Assembly: GCF_003336245.1 (NCBI RefSeq)
Contig: NZ_QPHM01000001.1
Coordinates: 372,001 to 436,000 of the forward strand
Length of the DNA stretch: 64,000 nucleotides
Reading direction: 5' to 3'
Source: Haloplanus salinus
GTDB taxonomy: Archaea; Halobacteriota; Halobacteria; Halobacteriales; Haloferacaceae
This document shows, piece by piece, positions 59,178 to 64,000 of the stretch. Both the position numbers and the translations under genes were made by a program. The first letter of the stretch is position 1; each line of letters opens with the position of its first letter. The notes under the pieces are model-generated. The model ran no database searches. It had not been told where the DNA came from and saw only the letters and a program-made list of their open reading frames with translations.

Positions 59178-60038
59178 ATGGCTGATTCGTCACCGTCGTC
59201 GACCGACGGGACGGCCGAGACGGCGGCCACGCCCGACGACACAACGGCCGAGGCCGACGCTGTCGAGGCCCTCCGGAGCGAAGTCGAGGAGAAGTACGAC
59301 TTCGAGAACTTCGGTCCGAGCGACATGGCGCGGATGAGCGCCGAGGAGTGGGAAGCGGCGTTCGATCCGGATAGCTGGATCGTCGGCCCCGAACTGCTCG
59401 ATCGGGTGGAGCAGGACCTCAAGGGCCGCATCCAGAGCCGTGAGGTGTTCGCCGTCCTCGAGCGGTTCGAGGAGAACGGCGAGACGCGGCTGGTCGCCTA
59501 CTCCGACGAGGGGTACGCTATCGTCTCCCAGGACGGCAGCGTCGAGGGGCAGGGAACGGTGTTGCGGGACGTGAAACCGACCGTCGCGCTGTGTTCGATG
59601 GACACGTACGAAGTGCCGGACGCTCCCGACGACGTCTCCCTGCCAAGTCCCGCGGACGTGCCCGAGGGAACCGGCCAGTTGGGCAACAATCTCCTCCAGA
59701 TCATCGCGTTCGCGCAGATTCTGGCCGGGGTGGGGCTGGTCGGCATCTGGCTGTTCACGGACGCCATTCCGACACCCGGCGGCTACGTCGACCTCGTGGC
59801 GCCGATGATCGCGCTGATTTTCGTCGGCATCGGCCTCTTCCTGTTCATGGTGGTCGCCAACGCCCGCCTCTCCGATCGGTTCCGAGCCGAGGAGTTCCGC
59901 GACCGGTTACGAGCCACCGGCGTCGAGGACGGCGACCGGCCCGACTTCCTGCCGCCGTTGGGCGACGAGGCCGAGGCACTGGAGGCGGAGGGGGAGGGAG
60001 CGGCGAAAGCGGCCGATTCGAGCACCGACCGCGTGTGA
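59178..60038 (+). CDS. Membrane protein of the cytochrome bc cluster, DUF7319-like (286 aa)
   Basis: About 160 residues of soluble acidic sequence (YDFENFGPSDMARMSAEEWEAAF...RVEQDLKGRIQSREVFAVLERFEENGETRLVAYSDEGYAIVSQDGS) lead to two membrane helices (LLQIIAFAQILAGVGLVGIWLF and LVAPMIALIFVGIGLFLFMVV) and a cytoplasmic charged tail. I recall this family as DUF7319 beside haloarchaeal bc complexes. The start at 59178 follows a long unrelated frame. It is likely an accessory subunit or assembly factor. Confidence 0.75.
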   Translation: MADSSPSSTDGTAETAATPDDTTAEADAVEALRSEVEEKYDFENFGPSDMARMSAEEWEAAFDPDSWIVGPELLDRVEQDLKGRIQSREVFAVLERFEENGETRLVAYSDEGYAIVSQDGSVEGQGTVLRDVKPTVALCSMDTYEVPDAPDDVSLPSPADVPEGTGQLGNNLLQIIAFAQILAGVGLVGIWLFTDAIPTPGGYVDLVAPMIALIFVGIGLFLFMVVANARLSDRFRAEEFRDRLRATGVEDGDRPDFLPPLGDEAEALEAEGEGAAKAADSSTDRV

Positions 60039-60094
60039 GGTTGCCGGTGGGGAGTCGGTGGGTTTAAGCGCATTCCAGCCTCAGTTTTGACCGT

Positions 60095-60721
60095 ATGAAG
60101 AGGCGGGACTTTCTGAGAGTGGCCGGAGGATCCGCCGCCGCCGGGACGGCCGCGGCGACAGCCACCCCGGCCGCCGCACAGGCGTCGTTCGGCGGGTGGA
60201 TGAGCGGCGTCGATAACTACAGCGAGGTGGTCGACGCGACCGGCCAAAGCGAGGTGGCGATCACCGTCGGCGCCCAAGGCAACGGTGGGAACTTCGCGTT
60301 CGATCCGGCCGTCGTTCAGGTGGATCCGGGAACGAAGATCGTCTGGGAGTGGAACGGTGAGGGCGGTCAACACAACGTCGTCGCCGAGGAAGGCGGCGAG
60401 TTCGAGAGCGAACTCGTCGCCGAAGCTGGCTTCACCTTCGAGCAGACCCTCGAATCCGAGGGCGTCGTGAAGTACTTCTGCCAGCCCCACCGCGCGCTCG
60501 GCATGAAAGGCGTCGTCGTCGTCGGCGAGATGCCCGGCGGTGGCAGCGAGGGTGGCGGCGGCGGTGGCGGCGAGGTCGACCTCCACGAACTCGGCGTGCC
60601 GATCCAGGCCCACTGGGTCGGTTCCGCGACGATCCTCGGCATCATCGTCTCGCTGATATTCAGCTTCTACGTGCTGAAATACGGCGAGTCACCACACACC
60701 GGCACCGGGAGGGGAGAGTAA
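60095..60721 (+). CDS. Membrane-anchored halocyanin (208 aa)
   Basis: Blue copper protein. A TAT signal (KRRDFLRVAGGSAAAG) starts the chain; the cupredoxin domain carries the copper ligands His in GGQHNVV near 91, then Cys, His and Met in FCQPHRALGMKG near 128. A Gly/Ser linker and one C-terminal helix (IQAHWVGSATILGIIVSLIFSFYVL) anchor it to the membrane. It ends against the next gene at the same base pair of the operon. In this cluster it takes the place where a Rieske subunit is expected. Confidence 0.92.
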   Translation: MKRRDFLRVAGGSAAAGTAAATATPAAAQASFGGWMSGVDNYSEVVDATGQSEVAITVGAQGNGGNFAFDPAVVQVDPGTKIVWEWNGEGGQHNVVAEEGGEFESELVAEAGFTFEQTLESEGVVKYFCQPHRALGMKGVVVVGEMPGGGSEGGGGGGGEVDLHELGVPIQAHWVGSATILGIIVSLIFSFYVLKYGESPHTGTGRGE

Positions 60722-61108
60722 ATGTCATCCAGTGGAAGCACCTACGGCGATATTCACCGATACGAACCGGCCCGCGAGAGCACGGCTGCCGCCATCACGA
60801 TCGTCCTCCTGACGGTCGTGGAGGTGGTGTTCGTGTTCATGTTCGCCTACGGCCTCGTAAGCGGCTGGGGACTGAGCGAATACGGCAACATGTTCCTCGG
60901 CGGCATCCTCGCCGTGATCTTCGTCGACCTCGCGTTCATCCTCGCGCTGTACCGCAAGGAGTTCCTGCCGGACGTCGTCATCGTCAAGAAGCGGCGTCGG
61001 AAGTGGGAGGACCTCTACATTCGCGAGGAGGACGTCGACGGCAGCGCCCTCGGCGATGGGGCGTGGGACACAGTCAAACGCGCGATTTACCCGTACTACA
61101 AGCGATAA
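60722..61108 (+). CDS. Two-helix membrane subunit, DUF7318-like (128 aa)
   Basis: Two membrane helices (AAITIVLLTVVEVVFVFMFAYGLVSGWG and MFLGGILAVIFVDLAFILALY) and a basic C-terminal tail (VIVKKRRRKWEDLYIREED...AIYPYYKR). I recall it as DUF7318, a partner of haloarchaeal cytochrome b. Adjacent without gap to the halocyanin gene and 3 bases before cytochrome b, so it is clearly in the operon. Confidence 0.8.
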   Translation: MSSSGSTYGDIHRYEPARESTAAAITIVLLTVVEVVFVFMFAYGLVSGWGLSEYGNMFLGGILAVIFVDLAFILALYRKEFLPDVVIVKKRRRKWEDLYIREEDVDGSALGDGAWDTVKRAIYPYYKR

Positions 61109-61111
61109 GCA

Positions 61112-61906
61112 ATGAGCTTAGAAAAGAAAGACGAGATGGACCACAAAGGGTGGATGAAGCGGAAGGACCTGACCCCCGTGGAGACCACCTTCCTGACGGC
61201 ACTCATCTGGATGGACAAGCGGCTCCGGGTCGTCGACTACCTGGAACTGCTGGAAGACCTGTACTACAAGGTCAACATGCAGATGCCGAAAAGCCACACC
61301 GAACAGTACGATCTGGACAACAAGTTCTGGTACTGGTACCCGCTGTACGCGCTGGGGTCGTTCTCGACGCTGGCGTACATCGTCGCCGCCGTGAGCGGCG
61401 CCTTGCTGGGGTTCTACTACGCCCCCGCACAGACCGGCGACCCGAGTACGGCGTACAACTCGATCACGTTCATCATGACGGACCTCCAGTTCGGGTTCAT
61501 GCTGCGATCCATTCACCGGTGGTCGGCGCAGGTGATGGTCGCGGCCGTGTTCCTTCACATGCTCCGCGTCTACTTCACGGGCGCGTACAAGGAACCGCGC
61601 GAACTCAACTGGCTGCTGGGTATCGTCCTGATCAGCCTGACGATGGTGTTCGGGTACACGGGCTACCTGCTCCCGTGGGACCAGCTCGCCTTCTGGGCGG
61701 GACAGATCGGCGTCGAGATGTCGCTGTCCATCCCGCTGGCCGGCGAGTGGATCGCCCAACTCCTGTTCGGCGGCTTCACGCTGAGTCAGGCGACGCTCCA
61801 GCGCATGTACATCCTCCACGTGTTCCTACTTCCCTTCGTCGTGACGACGCTGATCGCCATCCACATCGGCATCGTCTGGGTGCAGGGCATCGCGGAACCC
61901 CACTAA
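61112..61906 (+). CDS. petB: Cytochrome b (b6-like) subunit (264 aa)
   Basis: Haem-bearing membrane subunit of the quinol-oxidising complex. The two haem-ligand pairs are His135/His149 (SIHRWSAQVMVAAVFLH) and His236/His251 (ILHVFLLPFVVTTLIAIH). The spacing is 14 and 15, the b6 pattern, not 14/14 as in bc1 cytochrome b. The protein holds about four helices and no Cys, so no c-type haem of the b6f kind. Split from the C-terminal half (next gene), as in b6f. It should shuttle electrons between quinol and the halocyanin. Confidence 0.95.
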   Translation: MSLEKKDEMDHKGWMKRKDLTPVETTFLTALIWMDKRLRVVDYLELLEDLYYKVNMQMPKSHTEQYDLDNKFWYWYPLYALGSFSTLAYIVAAVSGALLGFYYAPAQTGDPSTAYNSITFIMTDLQFGFMLRSIHRWSAQVMVAAVFLHMLRVYFTGAYKEPRELNWLLGIVLISLTMVFGYTGYLLPWDQLAFWAGQIGVEMSLSIPLAGEWIAQLLFGGFTLSQATLQRMYILHVFLLPFVVTTLIAIHIGIVWVQGIAEPH

Positions 61907-61910
61907 AATC

Positions 61911-62681
61911 ATGAGCGAAAACGACACCGACACGGACGAGACGCGCACCGACGGCGGGAGCCCGGGTATCGTCGCCCCGGACGACGAGACGCCGACGTGG
62001 CGCGAGCGCAAGGAACGGACGACGGGTCTCTCGCGGCTCACCTACGAGTACTTCGAGCGCGCCCGTCGCGAGGACCAGGACCTACGGACCGAATCCGACT
62101 ACGTCGAACGCGACGTGCTCGCGTTCCCGACGTGGCCCCACGAGACGGTTCGTAACCTCTCCATCGCGGCCTTCTTCACCGGGATGATCTTCTTCCTCTC
62201 GGCGACGATGCCGCCACACATCGGCGCGCCGGCCAACCCGAGTTCGACGCCGGCGATCATCCTGCCCGACTGGTATCTCTACTGGTCGTTCGGCCTGCTG
62301 AAGCTCGGTCCGCTGAATCCCGACCTCGCCATCCTCGGCGGGTCGAAGATCACCGCCGACCGCACGTACGGCGTGCTGGCGAACGTCGTCGTCGTCGGCT
62401 TCATCGCCATCGTCCCCTTCCTGAACAAGGGGTCGGCCCGACGCCCCGTCGAGCAGCCGTTCTGGTCGGCCATCGGCGTCGGCGGCATCGTCTTCGCGTT
62501 CACCATCAGCCTGCTCGCGGTCAAGAACCTGATGCCGATGAACGTCGACCTGCTGTTCGATCTGACCTTCCTCGTGCCCATCGTGGCGACGACCATCACC
62601 TACGCGGTGCTGAAGACGATGCGCGAGGGGTACATGTACGACCTCAACCGGCGGTACTACCGGCTCCGTCCGCCGAAGTAG
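61911..62681 (+). CDS. petD: Cytochrome b subunit IV-like protein (256 aa)
   Basis: C-terminal half of the split cytochrome b, here with a 65-residue acidic N-terminal extension before the membrane part. Helices near 80-98, 125-145, 170-190 and 195-220 carry the quinol-site motif as PDWYLYW (compare PEWY), followed by FGLLKLGPLNPDLAILGGS. The C-terminal tail MREGYMYDLNRRYYRL is basic. Overlaps closely with the preceding cytochrome b gene (4 bases apart). Confidence 0.92.
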   Translation: MSENDTDTDETRTDGGSPGIVAPDDETPTWRERKERTTGLSRLTYEYFERARREDQDLRTESDYVERDVLAFPTWPHETVRNLSIAAFFTGMIFFLSATMPPHIGAPANPSSTPAIILPDWYLYWSFGLLKLGPLNPDLAILGGSKITADRTYGVLANVVVVGFIAIVPFLNKGSARRPVEQPFWSAIGVGGIVFAFTISLLAVKNLMPMNVDLLFDLTFLVPIVATTITYAVLKTMREGYMYDLNRRYYRLRPPK

Positions 62682-62687
62682 TCCGCC

Positions 62688-63071
62688 ATGCCTCCTTCAG
62701 ACGACCACGGCGCCGACGCGCAGGGCAGCGTCCGCGACGCCGACGGCCGGCGGGACGTGGTCGTCCCGATGCGCCTCTACAAGACGATCACGGTCTTCTC
62801 GACGCTCATCGCGATCGTAAGCGTGGTCTTTGGGTTCGTCCTCCTCGACGCGGCGACCATCCGGCTCAGCCTCCTGCGGCGCGTGATCGTCGGCCTCTTC
62901 GGAGCGGTGGGTGTCGTCCCGCCGGAAGCCGTCCTCAGTGCCGTCCTCGCCGTCCTCGGTCTCGGTACGATCGGCCTCGGAGCCGGCGTCTACGTCCTCG
63001 GGACGCGGTTTCGTGCCCACGGAATGGGAAACCCTCAAGAGGACGCCGACGAATCTGCAGGTAATGGCTGA
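62688..63071 (+). CDS. Two-helix membrane protein, DUF7315-like (127 aa)
   Basis: An acidic soluble N-terminus (about 1-25) and two helices (LYKTITVFSTLIAIVSVVFGFVLLDAATIRL and VLSAVLAVLGLGTIGLGAGVYVLG). I recall this type as DUF7315 from haloarchaeal bc clusters. It overlaps the next gene by 8 bases, so translation is coupled. Likely a small structural subunit. Confidence 0.72.
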   Translation: MPPSDDHGADAQGSVRDADGRRDVVVPMRLYKTITVFSTLIAIVSVVFGFVLLDAATIRLSLLRRVIVGLFGAVGVVPPEAVLSAVLAVLGLGTIGLGAGVYVLGTRFRAHGMGNPQEDADESAGNG

Positions 63072-63342
63072 CGAATTCATCAAAGGGCTCGGCATCCTTA
63101 CCGGCGCCGGCCTCGGCTGGCTCGTGCTCGCGGGGTGGTACCGGACGCCGGGGTTCGAGAGCACACGGCAACTCGTGAGTCCGGTGTCTCCGGACCCGGC
63201 GAGCGCCGACCTGTTCAACCTGCTGGCCATCGGGCTGATGGACACGCTGCTGTGGTTCGCGATCCTCGGCCCGTTCGCGTTCTGGGTCGTCCTGCCCGCG
63301 GTCCGGCAGGCGCGGAAGGCGATGGACGAGCGGCAGGCATAG
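63064..63342 (+). CDS. Two-helix membrane protein, DUF7314-like (92 aa)
   Basis: Helix 1 is IKGLGILTGAGLGWLVLAGW; helix 2 is FNLLAIGLMDTLLWFAILGPFAFWVVL; the C-terminus is short and basic (RQARKAMDERQA). ATG at 63064 lies within the end of the preceding gene. Recalled as DUF7314. It is the last gene of the cytochrome operon; the following gene is on the other strand. Confidence 0.72.
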   Translation: MADEFIKGLGILTGAGLGWLVLAGWYRTPGFESTRQLVSPVSPDPASADLFNLLAIGLMDTLLWFAILGPFAFWVVLPAVRQARKAMDERQA

Positions 63343-63453
63343 CGCGGTCAGCGGAGTCACGCGGGTCGGCGTGGATTTTCGCGGGTGCGGCCGTGTCGTG
63401 ACCGGACGAGAAGACGGGTGAGCGAGTCGTCGTGGCGATTCTACGGGGTCACC

Positions 63454-63894
63454 TCAGACGACGGCGTTCCAGAGCGGTTCGATGAAGACGAACAGGCTCT
63501 GATAGCCGGCGTACAGCAGGGCGAGCAGCGACGCCGCGACGGCGCCTTTCGGCCGCTCGAACGTCATGTCGTTACGGGCCTCGACCTGTCGGGATTCGAA
63601 CTCGAAGAAGTCGGTGAGAAGCAGGCCGATGGCCAGCACCGACATGACCATGCCGCCGTGTGGCTCGATCACTAGGAAGACAAACGACGCGACCACCAGC
63701 GCGATCATCGTCAGCGAGTGCGGGAGGTACCGGCTCAGCTCATCGGCGCCGTCGTCGACCATGCGCTGGTGAACGGAGTGGGCGCGGATTCGCGTGAGCA
63801 TGTTCGCCACCACCAGCGCCAACACGACGTGTGCGATGTACGGCTCGAGCGCGTCGAGAGCGCCGACCGGGACGACGAACTGTAGCGGTTGCAT
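63454..63894 (-). CDS. Four-helix membrane protein, DUF7313-like (146 aa)
   Basis: Helices near 17-35 (IAHVVLALVVANMLT), 60-80 (MIALVVASFVFLVIEPHGG), 83-95 and 118-138, and a conserved end AASLLALLYAGYQSLFVFIEPLWNAVV. It closely resembles what I recall as the DUF7313 family of haloarchaea, commonly encoded beside the bc complex. Transcribed toward the operon, so convergent with it. Function unknown. Confidence 0.78.
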   Translation of the reverse strand: MQPLQFVVPVGALDALEPYIAHVVLALVVANMLTRIRAHSVHQRMVDDGADELSRYLPHSLTMIALVVASFVFLVIEPHGGMVMSVLAIGLLLTDFFEFESRQVEARNDMTFERPKGAVAASLLALLYAGYQSLFVFIEPLWNAVV

Positions 63895-63918
63895 ACTCCG
63901 AGTTCGAGCGCAGACTCA

Positions 63919-64000
63919 TTAGAAGTTTTCCGTTCGGGTTGGCGCCACTACGTCGAGCGATCCGGCGCGGTCGATCCGAACGGCCGATCCGCGGTCGACG
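63919..64000 (-). CDS. C-terminal end of a minus-strand protein, NfeD-like tail (truncated)
   Basis: The last 27 codons before the right edge read VDRGSAVRIDRAGSLDVVAPTRTENF-stop on the minus strand (TAA at 63919-63921). The G-S-A-V-R-I-D...L-D-V-V-A-P pattern resembles the beta-barrel tail of NfeD proteins, but the piece is too short to be sure. The rest of the gene is outside the window. It lies upstream of the DUF7313-like gene on the same strand. Confidence 0.4.
   Translation of the reverse strand, partial: VDRGSAVRIDRAGSLDVVAPTRTENF

Overview
The window is chromosomal DNA of a halophilic archaeon (class Halobacteria). The evidence is very high GC, strongly acidic predicted proteins rich in Asp and Glu, TATA-box promoters close to start codons, and archaeal-type information genes: aIF1A, aIF2-alpha, eL42, eS27, Nop10, aMBF1, a beta-CASP RNase J, FtsZ1, an archaeal GHMP-type shikimate kinase and an initiator tRNA with A1:U72. 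I cannot name the genus with confidence; a Haloferacales-like relative is a guess. About 75 genes are tightly packed. Codirectional neighbours often overlap by 4 bases (ATGA/GTGA), and several convergent pairs share a 4-base CTAG-type overlap of their stop codons.

Layout. 1-7.4 kb: a truncated small gene, a DRG GTPase, small hypotheticals, a glyoxalase-like protein, aMBF1, the AlaX editing enzyme, a secreted PGF-CTERM-type protein, a HAD phosphatase and a frameshifted TAT protein. 7.4-13.3 kb: a hairpin-rich leader, RNase J and GGPP synthase, then membrane proteins, a decayed chemotaxis transducer and an IscA-like protein. 13.3-22.6 kb: hisD, a MOT1-type molybdate transporter, gamma-glutamyltransferase, aIF1A, an oxidoreductase, a TrkA-type K+ channel and an MFS carrier. 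22.7-30 kb: a DUF2298/glycosyltransferase/GtrA surface-glycan group, the initiator tRNA with an inverted-repeat tract, a Rieske protein, a PabC-like pseudoenzyme, an HhH protein and aroE. 30-38.9 kb: a Ca2+/Na+ exchanger with a coupled 22-aa ORF, a stress protein, DtdA, FtsZ1 and the eL42-eS27-aIF2a-Nop10-PAC2 translation cluster. 38.9-48.6 kb: an orphan E1-alpha, two PH-domain membrane proteins, a 426-bp palindrome island, an exonuclease, an FAD oxidase, a threonine-synthase-like protein lacking its lysine, a DtxR regulator with a GDT1-type metal transporter, a LysE exporter and a peptidase. 48.6-57.8 kb: an MFS carrier, tyrA, an Rsm22-like methyltransferase, surE, carbonic anhydrase, a toxin-antitoxin cassette abutting aroQ, shikimate kinase and a large lipoprotein. 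57.9-64 kb: endonuclease III and a respiratory cytochrome b6/subunit IV-like gene cluster with a membrane-anchored halocyanin and several small haloarchaeal membrane proteins.

The most interesting signals are: (1) a PIN-toxin/antitoxin cassette of about 0.7 kb bounded by a perfect 32-bp direct repeat that equals the last codons and stop of aroQ, as if a tiny element had integrated at the gene's 3' end; (2) a 426-bp island of nested hairpins closed by 15-bp inverted repeats (41457-41882); (3) a four-hairpin leader before RNase J; (4) two PLP-fold enzymes in one window that have lost the catalytic lysine; (5) an inverted repeat flanking the TATA box of the DtxR/GDT1 operon; and (6) b6-type haem-ligand spacing in a cytochrome b operon that has a halocyanin in place of a Rieske gene.

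Aromatic and related amino-acid biosynthesis genes (aroE, aroK, aroQ, tyrA, hisD) are scattered across the window, as is common in haloarchaea. All functional assignments are from reading the translated sequence; no database search was run.
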